Shown piece after piece: positions 31,611-40,275 of a DNA stretch of 64,000 nt. Numbering within the stretch: position 1 is the first letter of the stretch; every line of letters starts with the position of its first letter. The translations under genes were made by a program, and so were the position numbers. The notes under the pieces were generated by a model. It saw nothing but the letters and a program-made list of their open reading frames with translations, made no database searches and was not told where the DNA came from. Where the stretch lies: contig NZ_QLZQ01000002.1 in NCBI RefSeq assembly GCF_003289925.1, positions 207,282 through 271,281 on the forward strand, in the 5' to 3' direction. Origin of the DNA: Planococcus maitriensis. Lineage in GTDB: Bacteria; Bacillota; Bacilli; Bacillales_A; Planococcaceae.

Positions 31611-33440
31611 TTATTTGGATTGGTCATCCATTTTGAGAACAGCCATAAATGCTTCTTGGGGGACTTCCACGGAGCCGACTTGCTTCATCCGCTTTTTCCC
31701 TTCTTTCTGTTTGTCCAAAAGTTTACGCTTACGGGAAATATCGCCGCCGTAGCATTTCGCGAGGACGTTTTTCCGGATGGCGCTGATGGTTTGGCGCGCC
31801 ACGATCTTCTGGCCGATTGCGGCTTGGATCGGAACTTCAAACTGCTGGCGGGGAATCAAGGTCTTCAATTTGTCGACAATGACTTTCCCGCGCTCGTACG
31901 CAAAATCCTTATGGACGATAAAGCTCAAGGCATCGACTTTCTCTGCATTCAGGAGAATGTCCATTTTCACCAATTTGGAATCCTTGTAGCCGATCAATTC
32001 ATAATCGAACGAGGCATACCCTTTGGTACCCGATTTCAGTTGGTCGAAGAAATCATAGACGATCTCCGCGAGCGGCAATTCGTAAATGATGCTGACGCGT
32101 GAGTTGTCGAGGTAATCCATCGTCATGAAATTGCCGCGCTTTTGCTGGCAGATTTCCATGACCGCGCCGACGAAGTCGTTCGGGACCATGACAGTCGCCT
32201 TGACGTACGGCTCTTCGACGTATTCGATCTTTTGCGGGTCCGGCATCATCGCCGGGTTGTCGATATTGAGAACTTCCCCGTCCGTCATGTGGACGTGGTA
32301 GATAACGCTCGGTGCCGTCGTGATCAAATCGATATTGAATTCACGTTCGATGCGCTCCTGGATGATTTCCATGTGCAAGAGCCCAAGGAATCCACAGCGG
32401 TAGCCGAAGCCGAGCGCTTGCGAGGATTCCGGTTCGAATTGCAACGCGGCATCGTTCAGCTCCAGTTTTTCGAGCGCTTCACGAAGATCGTTGTATTTCG
32501 ATGTATCGATCGGGTACATCCCGCAGTAGACCATCGGGTTCAAGCGGCGGTAACCCGGCAGCGCTTCTTCTGCAGGATTGTTGGCAAGCGTGATCGTATC
32601 CCCGACGCGTGAATCCGCGACGTTCTTGATGGAAGCCGTCAGGAAGCCGACATCACCGACCGTCAATTCGTCGCGCAATGTCACTTTCGGCGTGAATACG
32701 CCAGCTTCGACGACATCGAACTCCTTGCCGCTTGCCATCATCTTGATCTTGTCTCCCGGTTTGACGGTACCTTCCATAATCCGGATATACGCCACGACAC
32801 CGCGGTAGGGATCGTACAATGAATCGAAAATCATCGCCTTGAGCGGCGCGGAAGGATCTCCCGACGGCGGCGGGACTTTCTCGACGACCTGCTCGAGGAT
32901 TTCTTCGATGCCGATCCCCGCTTTCGCGGAAGCCAGCACTGCTTCGGAAGCGTCAAGGCCGATGACGTCCTCGACTTCCTGCCGCACACGCTCAGGGTCG
33001 GCTGCAGGCAAATCGATTTTATTGATGACCGGAAGAATCTCGAGATCGTTGTCGAGCGCCAAATAGACATTGGCAAGCGTTTGCGCTTCAATCCCCTGCG
33101 CTGCATCGACGACGAGCACGGCGCCTTCACATGCCGCGAGGCTTCTTGACACTTCGTACGTGAAATCGACATGGCCCGGCGTGTCGATCAAGTGCATGAT
33201 GTATGTTTCTCCGTCTTTTGCTGTATAATTTAGCTGGACGGCATTCAATTTGATGGTGATTCCCCGCTCGCGCTCCAAATCCATGGAATCGAGCAATTGG
33301 GATTTCATTTCCCGTGCTGTCAGTGCATTGGTTCTTTCCAAAATGCGGTCGGCCAGCGTCGATTTCCCATGATCGATGTGTGCGATGATGGAAAAGTTGC
33401 GGATCTTCTGTTGTCTCGCTAATCTCTGTTCTTGGTCCAT
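31611..33440 (-). CDS. lepA: Elongation factor 4 (LepA)
   Basis: Ribosome-associated GTPase acting in translation and 30S biogenesis. From ATG 33440 the product is 609 residues with G1 in AHIDHGKST (20-28), DTPGHVDF and NKIDLP, followed by EF-G-like domains and the LepA-specific C-terminus with [14 protein letters not shown]. The frame opens at 33455, but GGGAG lies about 8 bases before 33440. gpr and spoIIP, which sit between rpsT and lepA in B. subtilis, are absent. Confidence 0.97.
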   Translation of the reverse strand: MDQEQRLARQQKIRNFSIIAHIDHGKSTLADRILERTNALTAREMKSQLLDSMDLERERGITIKLNAVQLNYTAKDGETYIMHLIDTPGHVDFTYEVSRSLAACEGAVLVVDAAQGIEAQTLANVYLALDNDLEILPVINKIDLPAADPERVRQEVEDVIGLDASEAVLASAKAGIGIEEILEQVVEKVPPPSGDPSAPLKAMIFDSLYDPYRGVVAYIRIMEGTVKPGDKIKMMASGKEFDVVEAGVFTPKVTLRDELTVGDVGFLTASIKNVADSRVGDTITLANNPAEEALPGYRRLNPMVYCGMYPIDTSKYNDLREALEKLELNDAALQFEPESSQALGFGYRCGFLGLLHMEIIQERIEREFNIDLITTAPSVIYHVHMTDGEVLNIDNPAMMPDPQKIEYVEEPYVKATVMVPNDFVGAVMEICQQKRGNFMTMDYLDNSRVSIIYELPLAEIVYDFFDQLKSGTKGYASFDYELIGYKDSKLVKMDILLNAEKVDALSFIVHKDFAYERGKVIVDKLKTLIPRQQFEVPIQAAIGQKIVARQTISAIRKNVLAKCYGGDISRKRKLLDKQKEGKKRMKQVGSVEVPQEAFMAVLKMDDQSK

Positions 33441-33469
33441 TTTCTTCACTCCCATATAAACTACTTTGA

Positions 33470-33498
33470 ATTATAGCAGTCAAGCGGGTAATGGGCAA
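33470..33498 (-). promoter_or_regulatory. Likely sigma-A promoter of lepA
   Basis: On the minus strand TTGCCC and a perfect TATAAT are 17 bases apart, about 30 bases before the lepA start codon. Confidence 0.7.
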
Positions 33499-33655
33499 TG
33501 AATGACCGCATAAAGGTTTCAGTGTCAAGGCTAACTTCTTTGCACGTAACTATTGCATTCGGCCAGCCGATTTGATAAAATAACTTTTGTTGTATAGAGA
33601 CATTGAAGAGCAAAGGCTTGTGCCTGCCGCTCAAATTGTCTAGGAGGTGAAAGAT

Positions 33656-33904
33656 ATGCCAAACATTAAATCTGCAATCAAACGTGTTCGCACGAACGAT
33701 ACGAAAAATGCCCAGAACTCATCTGTTAAAACTGCAATGCGTTCTTCTGTGAAAAAGGCTGAGAAAGCTGTAGCCAATAATGAAGAAAACAAAGGGGATT
33801 CCCTTAAAGCAGCAATCAAACAAGTTGAGAAAGCAGCTTCTAAAGGTTTGATCCACAAAAACACTGCTGCCCGTAGAAAATCAAGCCTCATGAAAAAAGC
33901 GTAA
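33656..33904 (+). CDS. rpsT: 30S ribosomal protein S20
   Basis: Basic 82-residue primary 16S-binding protein, MPNIKSAIKRVRTNDTKN to the Ala/Lys-rich C-terminus. TAGGAGGTGA ends 5 bases before ATG 33656, so the upstream ATG at 33647 within the ribosome binding site is rejected. It is monocistronic with its own terminator, divergent from lepA. Confidence 0.98.
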   Translation: MPNIKSAIKRVRTNDTKNAQNSSVKTAMRSSVKKAEKAVANNEENKGDSLKAAIKQVEKAASKGLIHKNTAARRKSSLMKKA

Positions 33905-33913
33905 AACGCATCA

Positions 33914-33945
33914 AAAAGCCGGCCCTATATTGGGCTGGCTTTTTT
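33914..33945 (+). terminator. Terminator of rpsT
   Basis: The stem agccggccc/gggctggct, extended by A/T pairs, ends in six T. Confidence 0.92.
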
Positions 33946-33959
33946 CTATGCGAAAAAAC

Positions 33960-33998
33960 GGAAAAAGCGCCGCCAGCTAAAGCAGGCAGCGCTTTTAT
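33960..33998 (-). terminator. Terminator of holA
   Basis: On the minus strand an 11-pair stem (aaagcgctgcc with ggcggcgcttt; plus 33964-33995) ends in a T run right after the holA stop. Confidence 0.9.
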
Positions 33999-34017
33999 GC
34001 ACTAGGTGATTCTCTAT

Positions 34018-35052
34018 TCAAGAGGATTTCTTCGCATGCCCCGCGCGTTTCATGAGGAAGAATTCCAGCACCCGCTCCCGGTTGCCCGAAACGGTCTTCA
34101 ATTGCAAGTCGATATCCGCCAAATCCCCGAGCACTTGCAACAAGCGCGCCTCGGAAATCTGCCGGCGCTTTTCCACCAACAGCTTGACGCGGTAAGGGTG
34201 CGCCTTAAGCTGTTTGGAAATTTGCTGCGCATGGTAGCCTTTTTTCTGCAGATAATAGACATGCACCATGAAGCGGATCTGCGACGCCAGCAAGGCAGCG
34301 AGTGCGACCGGCTCTTCCTTTTGGCGCAGCAAGTCGTAATAGACGCTGAGCGCCGTCTGGATGTCCCCGTCCAGGTATGCCTGCAGCATCTTGAAAGCAT
34401 CCTGCTCGAGTGTGCGGGCAGTCATGTCTTCAATGAGCGATTGTGTAATTTCCTCTTCCTCAGAGCCGAGATATAAAGACATCTTCTCGATCTCCGAAGC
34501 GAGCAATGTCAAATTGGTCCCGGCCATTTCAATAAGCTTTTGCGCACTTTGCCGTTCCAATGTTTTACCATGGGATTTTGCCTCGTGCGCAATCCAGCTT
34601 TCCAGTTCATGCGGCTGCAGCGACTTCGCTTCGATGAGCACGACATTTTTTTTCATCAGCTTGACGATTTTTTTGCGTTCATCCAATTTTTCATAAGGTG
34701 CCACAAAAACCGTTACACTGGTCGCTGGCGGATTTTCGAGCCACGCTTCCAGGGATTTGAGGTCATGGTTGATCTTCTCTTTCCCGCGTTCCGCCGCTTT
34801 AAGGAACGAAGCATTGCGCGCGATGATCAGCTTGCGGTCGCTGAAAAACGGGATCGTGTCCGCTTCTTCCAGCACATGGCCGATCGGCACTTCGTCCAAG
34901 TCGAAATTGGAGACATCCGTTTCCCCCGCCTCTGCCATCTGCGCTTTCAGCAATTCGATCGTCCTGGTGATGAAATAGCTCTCCGTGCCGACGATCAGGT
35001 AAACCGGGTCGATTTTATCCGCGCGTATCGACTTCCAGATTGATGTAATCAT
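34018..35052 (-). CDS. holA: DNA polymerase III subunit delta
   Basis: Clamp-loader subunit that opens the beta sliding clamp. The 344-residue protein starts MITSIWKSIRADKIDPVYLIVG and has the DNA_pol3_delta domains. GGGGGGAG ends 8 bases before ATG 35052; a GTG at 35061 is directly against it and rejected. It is divergent from yqzM and lies beside comEC and rpsT, as in B. subtilis. Confidence 0.94.
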   Translation of the reverse strand: MITSIWKSIRADKIDPVYLIVGTESYFITRTIELLKAQMAEAGETDVSNFDLDEVPIGHVLEEADTIPFFSDRKLIIARNASFLKAAERGKEKINHDLKSLEAWLENPPATSVTVFVAPYEKLDERKKIVKLMKKNVVLIEAKSLQPHELESWIAHEAKSHGKTLERQSAQKLIEMAGTNLTLLASEIEKMSLYLGSEEEEITQSLIEDMTARTLEQDAFKMLQAYLDGDIQTALSVYYDLLRQKEEPVALAALLASQIRFMVHVYYLQKKGYHAQQISKQLKAHPYRVKLLVEKRRQISEARLLQVLGDLADIDLQLKTVSGNRERVLEFFLMKRAGHAKKSS

Positions 35053-35178
35053 ACGTTTCACTCCCCCCTGCCCTTAACTATACCGGATTTCGCCGCATCG
35101 GTCTGCCTCGCAGGACAAGTCCGCTTTTGACAGTTGTGTGACGTCGGCCAAAAACAGCGGACATTGTCTAGTTCGATA

Positions 35179-35207
35179 TGGATTTTTCGTTATCGTTCCC
35201 TTATAAT
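35179..35207 (+). promoter_or_regulatory. Possible promoter of yqzM
   Basis: TGGATT (35179-35184) and TATAAT (35202-35207) are separated by 17 bases, just before the yqzM ribosome binding site. Confidence 0.5.
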
Positions 35208-35231
35208 AAAATCAACTAGGAGGGATTTTCA

Positions 35232-35366
35232 ATGAATGAATTTGAACAGAATGTTCAGTCCAAACGCAACGATGCCATCGATGCAGGGATGGGCTTCGTC
35301 GTTTCCTTTGGTTTCTTTGCTCTTATTTTCATCATCGCTGGCGTTGTGCAATTCGCAGCCCGCTGA
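35232..35366 (+). CDS. yqzM: Small membrane protein YqzM
   Basis: A 44-residue ORF starts MNEFEQNVQSKRNDAIDAGM and is followed by one membrane helix (about 21-41). It matches the B. subtilis YqzM N-terminus and position between comEC and holA. AGGAGGG lies about 8 bases before the ATG. Function unknown. A longer frame over the same bases starting at 35236 is a shadow. Confidence 0.92.
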   Translation: MNEFEQNVQSKRNDAIDAGMGFVVSFGFFALIFIIAGVVQFAAR

Positions 35367-35370
35367 TACC

Positions 35371-35402
35371 AAAAAAGCTCCGGCCAATGCCGGGGCTTTT
35401 TT
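35371..35402. terminator. Bidirectional terminator between yqzM and comEC
   Basis: A stem agctccggc/gccggggct, extended by six A/T pairs, ends in T runs in both directions and serves the two convergent genes. Confidence 0.9.
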
Positions 35403-37593
35403 ATTTTCGGCTGGTGTCGACTGTCACGCGCCCATTTTCAATCGTCATGCGGATGGTCCCGTTTTCGGCTGTCGACAGAAGCCGCAGGCCCAAGTCGCCA
35501 AAGCGTGCCGTCACTTCCGGGCTTGGATGCCCGTAGCGGTTGTCGATTCCTGCTGAAACAACCGACACTTGCGGGCGCAAGGCTTCTAGAAAAAGTTGTG
35601 AACTCGAAGTCTTGCTTCCGTGGTGGCCGACTTTCAAGACCGTCATGCCGGCTAGTTGTGGACCATAGCGTTCCACCACCCCGGCTTCGCCTTCGCTTTC
35701 CAAATCTCCCGTAAAGAGGAATCGCTGCCCCTGGTGATCCATCAGCAAGACCAGCGAGTCATCATTGCCTTCATATAGTTCGTCCTCAGGCGACAAGTAC
35801 ATGAATTTCGTTTCGCCCACTTGCCAGCCCGCCCCGCCCTTCGGCAACTCTACACGGGCTTCGTGGGCAAACGGGGCGAGCTTTTTCATTAATGCATTCG
35901 CTGCGGAACCGGGCGTAATGTGCAAATCTCCTACAGCCAGCTCTTCAAAAATTTCATCCGCCCCTTCAGCATGATCTGCATCGGGATGGCTCAAGATGAA
36001 AAGGTCTACACTTGAGATGCCGCGCCCTTTTAAATACGGCACTACCGTTTGGCGTCCCACTTCAAAGCGGCGTTTTTTCTCCTGGAACTCCTTTTCATCA
36101 AAACGCAGCACGCCGCCGGCATCGATCAAATACACCGCCTTGCGGTAAGGGAGCTCAATCAATGCGCTATCGCCCTGTCCGACGTCGATAAAACTGACAT
36201 GGAGCCCCGGGTCGATATACGGCTTTGCGGACAGCAGCACAGGTGGAATGAACAAGATGAGCAATAAACGCAGGCGAAAGCGCTTTTCAGCTTGGATAAA
36301 AAACAGCAGCACACTGGCAGCCAGGAACAACAGCCAACCGGCTGACGGCCTGCCAGGCGTCCAGACTTGGTGAGGCAAGCCCGCTAAAGACACAGTCAGC
36401 CCGTCAACCCAGCTGCGCAGCGGCTCGTAGGCCGAAAAAAGAAAGCCATCGATGCCCAGTGGCAGAAACGTCGCAGCCAATAGAATGAAATTCGCCGGCA
36501 GGATCACCAGCGTGAACAAAGGGACATAGAAGGCATTCACTATAAAGGAGGATACGGAGATTTCAAAAAAGTGGAACAGTAATAGAGGGTAAAGGCAAAG
36601 CTGGGAGACTGCGGTGACGATCAAGCCGCTTTTTAGAAAAGAAGCCCCTTCCATCAATTTCAGCGAGGCGATGATCCCGAAACTCGCACCGTATGACAAT
36701 TGGAAACCGATATCCTGCAATAGGCCGGGATCCATCCACAAAAACAAGATGAAACTTACCGACAATGCTTGAAGCGCCGATACATGCAGCCTGAAAAGCC
36801 GCGCCCCCAGCACTAAAACCACCATGGCACAAGCCCGCATGACCGACGGGGCAGCCCCCGCCAACATGGCATACAAAGGCAGCAAAATGAGCAATAACAT
36901 CGTCGCGCTTTCTTTCCTGACACGCAAGCGCAGCAAAATGAAATAAACCATTCCGGTGACGATCCCGACATGCAGCCCGGATATCGCAAAAAGGTGGGTG
37001 ATGCCGAGCGTCCGCTGTATCCTCGCCTGTTCAGCATCCATGCCGCTGCGATCCCCGAGCAAAAGCGCCTGGGCTTCCATGGCCAGCGACTCAGGAAATG
37101 ACATGTCGATGTGTTCGATCAAATCGCTGCGCTGCCCGGCCAAGCGTGCATGTAGACCTGAAACCCGAGCCGCCGACTCGAGCGTCTTGATTTCAAGCAT
37201 GCCCGAAGCGTTGTGGCGCTCCAGATAGCCCGGCATATCAAATGCGTATGGATGGGCAGGCGGCCTCGGCTCCTCGTATGTCCCCGCCACCTGCAGCGTC
37301 GCGGATGGGCCGAGCTCCTGCAATCGCCGCTGTTCTTCAATCGAACGGATCCGGTAGCTCGCATAAATGACTTGGCCGGAATCGGCAGACGCAAACCCTG
37401 ACAGGCGGTCTCCGTCGATTGCGATTTCATCAAAATCGATCGTCCCCTGAAAGTTTCCGGTCAGTAACGGCCCTTCCACCAGGCGGGCATCCATATTAAT
37501 GAAGGAAATCAACGCTATAGCCAAGACAGCCGCCAACGCCGCCATGCGTGCTCTCCGGTATATCATCCAGCAAAAAAGCAGCACCATGAGCAA
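35401..37593 (-). CDS. comEC: DNA uptake channel ComEC/Rec2 (start uncertain)
   Basis: Membrane channel carrying transforming DNA into the cytoplasm. The 730-residue frame has a DUF4131/OB region (about 40-160), the multi-helix Competence domain (about 180-460) and a C-terminal metallo-beta-lactamase domain with HPDADH (536-541), TGDLE and VGHHGSKTSSS. A TTG at 37593 and ATG at 37587 are the first canonical starts in frame, but neither has a clear ribosome binding site. About 30 more codons upstream in this frame look like membrane coding, with no ATG, GTG or TTG. See the finding. Confidence 0.9.
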   Translation of the reverse strand: MLMVLLFCWMIYRRARMAALAAVLAIALISFINMDARLVEGPLLTGNFQGTIDFDEIAIDGDRLSGFASADSGQVIYASYRIRSIEEQRRLQELGPSATLQVAGTYEEPRPPAHPYAFDMPGYLERHNASGMLEIKTLESAARVSGLHARLAGQRSDLIEHIDMSFPESLAMEAQALLLGDRSGMDAEQARIQRTLGITHLFAISGLHVGIVTGMVYFILLRLRVRKESATMLLLILLPLYAMLAGAAPSVMRACAMVVLVLGARLFRLHVSALQALSVSFILFLWMDPGLLQDIGFQLSYGASFGIIASLKLMEGASFLKSGLIVTAVSQLCLYPLLLFHFFEISVSSFIVNAFYVPLFTLVILPANFILLAATFLPLGIDGFLFSAYEPLRSWVDGLTVSLAGLPHQVWTPGRPSAGWLLFLAASVLLFFIQAEKRFRLRLLLILFIPPVLLSAKPYIDPGLHVSFIDVGQGDSALIELPYRKAVYLIDAGGVLRFDEKEFQEKKRRFEVGRQTVVPYLKGRGISSVDLFILSHPDADHAEGADEIFEELAVGDLHITPGSAANALMKKLAPFAHEARVELPKGGAGWQVGETKFMYLSPEDELYEGNDDSLVLLMDHQGQRFLFTGDLESEGEAGVVERYGPQLAGMTVLKVGHHGSKTSSSQLFLEALRPQVSVVSAGIDNRYGHPSPEVTARFGDLGLRLLSTAENGTIRMTIENGRVTVDTSRK

Positions 37594-37670
37594 AAGCTTA
37601 CCAGCTGAGCCATGTGCTGCTTGTGCGGCAATTGCCGTCGCAATTGCTGCATAGAGAAATAAACCTTCCG

Positions 37671-38243
37671 TTAGACGAGAAGTTCTCCGAATAATTCCTT
37701 CACCCGTTCTTTATAATGGGACAACTCTTCTTCGCTCGCCCCTTTTGCGCCAAGCTTTTCAATCAATTCCATATACAGCGCCGTTTTCTCGACACTGAGG
37801 AAATCGATCGTCCGCTCATCGAACATCACTTGGATCACTTCGACATTAGCCTGTTCGAGCAATTCAATCGCGTATTCATGATTTTTGTAGTCAGCCGCAT
37901 AATAGAGCCGCGAAATACCTGCCTGGATAATGGATTTCGTGCATTGGAGGCAAGGGAAATGGCTGACATACATATCGGCGCCGCTGACGCTGACCCCGTA
38001 TTTCGCGCATTGCAATAAGGCATTCATTTCCGCATGGATGGTTCGCACGCAATGGTTATCGACGACATAGCAGCCTTTGTCGATGCAATGGTCACCGCCG
38101 GAAATCGAGCCATTATAGCCCCCGGCCATGATACGCCGGTCCCGGACGATCGTCGCTCCGACAGCCAACCGTGTGCAAGTGCTTCTTAGCGCTAAAAGAT
38201 GGCTTTGAGCCATGAAAAATTGATCCCACGTTATTCGCTTCAT
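37671..38243 (-). CDS. comEB: dCMP deaminase family protein ComEB
   Basis: Zinc deaminase, 190 residues, with HAE (H70-E72) and PCLQC (C98, C101) completing the zinc site, and extra cysteines in the CIDKGCYVVDNHC segment typical of dCMP deaminases. Its need in transformation is doubtful; it is kept in the comE operon. GGAGGCAATC precedes the ATG. The stop lies upstream of comEC and within the region where comEC coding seems to begin. Confidence 0.95.
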   Translation of the reverse strand: MKRITWDQFFMAQSHLLALRSTCTRLAVGATIVRDRRIMAGGYNGSISGGDHCIDKGCYVVDNHCVRTIHAEMNALLQCAKYGVSVSGADMYVSHFPCLQCTKSIIQAGISRLYYAADYKNHEYAIELLEQANVEVIQVMFDERTIDFLSVEKTALYMELIEKLGAKGASEEELSHYKERVKELFGELLV

Positions 38244-38314
38244 CTGATTGCCTCCTGCTGTTTCGTTAAATTAAGTGTAGCAGAGGCAGTTGTTTCGTCA
38301 AGTGCCGTCCGTCC

Positions 38315-38878
38315 TCATCTTATGCGGACCAGCTCTTTCAATTGCTCAAAGCTCTTTTCGCCAATCCCCGTGACATCCATCAATTGCTCAACGCTTTTGA
38401 AAGGGCCGTTTTCAGTCCGGTGCGACACGATAGCCGCTGCTTTCGCCGGGCCGATCCCGGGAAGTTCGGTCAATTCATCTGCCGTTGCCGAGTTCAAATC
38501 GACGAGGCCGGGCTCGGCACTGGTGCCTGCCGTCGCTACCGGCATTAAGCTTTCTTCGCCTTGTTTCGGCACATAGACCGCTGATTCATCGAGCACGATG
38601 ACAGCCAGGTTGATCGACCGGCTGTCGGCTTCCGGCAAAAAGCCACCGGCAGCTTCGATGGCATCGTTGATACGCGAACCGGCCGGCAGTTCATAAAGGC
38701 CTTCTGTTTTGACGGCGCCTTTCACGTCAATCATGACACTTGCGGGAATCGCCGCCTCGGTTTCTGCAGGCGGCGGTGGTTCGGTGGATTCGGAAGTGAG
38801 TTCGTCGAGGCTCGTGGCCTCAGGGGGGTCGTGCAGGAGAAAGAAATAGAGAAGCGCCAAAACGATGGCAAGCAGCAC
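38315..38878 (-). CDS. comEA: DNA-binding competence receptor ComEA (start uncertain)
   Basis: Membrane-anchored receptor for double-stranded DNA during transformation. From GTG 38878 the product is 187 residues: a membrane helix (about 1-15), a Pro/Glu-rich linker, an SLBB-like domain (about 49-105) and a C-terminal helix-hairpin-helix pair (VDLNSATADELTELPGIG to the end). The GTG has no ribosome binding site. GAGGGA is 6 bases before a CTG at 38920 that adds 14 in-frame residues and a plausible cytoplasmic tail. comER is not found beside it. Confidence 0.92.
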   Translation of the reverse strand: MLLAIVLALLYFFLLHDPPEATSLDELTSESTEPPPPAETEAAIPASVMIDVKGAVKTEGLYELPAGSRINDAIEAAGGFLPEADSRSINLAVIVLDESAVYVPKQGEESLMPVATAGTSAEPGLVDLNSATADELTELPGIGPAKAAAIVSHRTENGPFKSVEQLMDVTGIGEKSFEQLKELVRIR

Positions 38879-39008
38879 AACGATGCGGCCGTACTTGGCA
38901 AGTTGTGGAGAAATATTCAGTGGGCATCCCTCGTTTCCGCAGAAAGCAAGCAGCTGAAGCTGTCTGAATTATATAATAACTGTTGATCGAAAGTCCATCT
39001 TTCCACGA

Positions 39009-39047
39009 AAAAAACTAGCATATAAAAATATGCAGGTTTGCAGCTTG
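39009..39047 (-). terminator. Terminator-like hairpin, diverged copy of the yqeM terminator
   Basis: On the minus strand a stem with one mismatch (39013-39038) ends in seven T. It matches the yqeM terminator region 39511-39549 at 30 of 39 positions, so the two bracket the repeat at 39076-39402. Confidence 0.72.
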
Positions 39048-39075
39048 TCGAGAAAAGTAAAAAGACGTATTTTCT

Positions 39076-39402
39076 GAAGCTTATCGCACGACTCCGTGGG
39101 CTCGCGCCCAAGCCTCCTCAGTCGCTTTGAAACCCTTGTGCTCAACTCTCACTGCGTTCGAGCATCGCAGAAAACCCGCTTGCTCAACTTTCGCTTCGCT
39201 CAAGCATCGCAGAAAAAATTTGCTCCCACATCTGCTTGGCAGATGCGTCGCAAATGAATGCGCTCAGCTAAGCTTCGCTCATTCATTCCTTGCGGGGTCT
39301 CGGCCGTCTCGTCGCTTACGCTGCTCCACTGGAAAGATAAGGTCGACCTACGGGAGACATTATCTTTGCGAAAGTAATGCGCAGCATTATTGAGCAGAAG
39401 GG
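39076..39402. repeat. Mosaic intergenic repeat, copy A (core plus nested module)
   Basis: Non-coding. The outer parts (39076-39128 and 39289-39402) match the reverse complement of copy C at 62626-62787, including the arms aaagataa and ttatcttt and the tail through agcagaagg. Between them lies a nested insert (about 39129-39288) not present in C but related to the insert in copy B. The insert has two imperfect units of about 42 bases ending in agcatcgcaga. Small frames across it are not credible genes. The rest of 38921-39552 holds the two flanking terminators and no gene. Confidence 0.85.
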
Positions 39403-39510
39403 GTTACGAGCGAACGCTTCTCCAAATACTTAGAGAAATCATTGATTTTTCATAGTAGAAAAGGCGATTCCTTTTCGATATACAGCAAACTATAGACTTT
39501 TTCAATATTT

Positions 39511-39549
39511 TAAAAACCCGCATATAAAAATAGGCGGGTTCGATGTTGC
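39511..39549 (-). terminator. Terminator of the yqeG-to-yqeM operon
   Basis: The stem aacccgc (39515-39521) with gcgggtt (39534-39540) plus inner pairs is followed on the minus strand by five T, right after the methyltransferase stop. Confidence 0.85.
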
Positions 39550-39552
39550 TGA

Positions 39553-40275
39553 TTATTTTTTCGCTCGGAAAAAGATCCGTTCGCTTTCGTCATTTGGTGC
39601 ATCCTCAGTAAAATCAGCGGTCACTGATTCCACCGTGAATCCGGCTTCTGTGAGCCATTCTTTGTAAACGTCAACCGGGAAAGTCCGTTGTTCGTGCGTT
39701 TCTTCAAAACGCTCGAACATCCATCCTTCACGAACGAAAAACGTCAAATCGTGGATGACGCTGTGAGGCGCTGAACCTTTTTCAGTATGCCACATATAGG
39801 CAAGGTCTTCCCCGTCATAAACGAACGGGCTATGCATGAAGATCTCGTCGACCTTGAACACCGAATGGACATCGAAAAAGAAATATCCGCCCGTATTCAA
39901 TGCCGCATAAACTTGTTCGAAAGTCTTCTTGACCTGCTCTTCTTTCGCTAAATAATTCAAGGAATCGATCGCGATCGTCACGGCATCAAAACCTTCCAAG
40001 CCTTCCAGGTTGTCCATCGACAATTGAAGAACCGGAATATCCAGCCCGGATTCTTTAAAGCGTCTCTGTGCAACGGTGAGCATATCGGCAGACAAATCGC
40101 TGGCCGTCACGTCATAGCCGAGTTCGGCCATCAATTCAGACAGCACGCCGGTGCCGCATGCAAGATCGAGCACCGATCCGGAGCGCATTGTTTCAGCAAT
40201 CCACTCCACATATTGTTCGTGTGGGATATCTTCCATCAAGTCATCATAAACTGCCGCAAACCGCCCGTAGTTCAT
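39553..40275 (-). CDS. SAM-dependent methyltransferase (YqeM family)
   Basis: The 240-residue class I methyltransferase has the SAM motif VLDLACGTGVLSELMAELG near residue 38 and FDAVTIAIDSLNYL further on. The substrate is not known. The frame opens at 40383, but the ATG at 40275 overlaps the TGA of rsfS (ATGA), and homologues start MNYGRFAAVYDDLM. It is last in the yqeG-yqeM operon and ends at a terminator. Confidence 0.9.
   Translation of the reverse strand: MNYGRFAAVYDDLMEDIPHEQYVEWIAETMRSGSVLDLACGTGVLSELMAELGYDVTASDLSADMLTVAQRRFKESGLDIPVLQLSMDNLEGLEGFDAVTIAIDSLNYLAKEEQVKKTFEQVYAALNTGGYFFFDVHSVFKVDEIFMHSPFVYDGEDLAYMWHTEKGSAPHSVIHDLTFFVREGWMFERFEETHEQRTFPVDVYKEWLTEAGFTVESVTADFTEDAPNDESERIFFRAKK

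Noticed and set aside
33572-33598. A promoter TTGATA-15-TATAGA for rpsT
   Set aside because: The 15-base spacer is too short for confidence; rpsT surely has a promoter here, but this one is not supported well enough to list.
37540-37593. A frameshift in the six-T run near the comEC start
   Set aside because: The alternative frame from the out-of-frame ATG gives a Gln/His/Cys-rich peptide unlike a membrane protein, so a shift at this run would not restore a good N-terminus.
39131-39250. Possible CRISPR-like repeats
   Set aside because: The two units are adjacent and imperfect, with no spacers of regular size and no cas genes.
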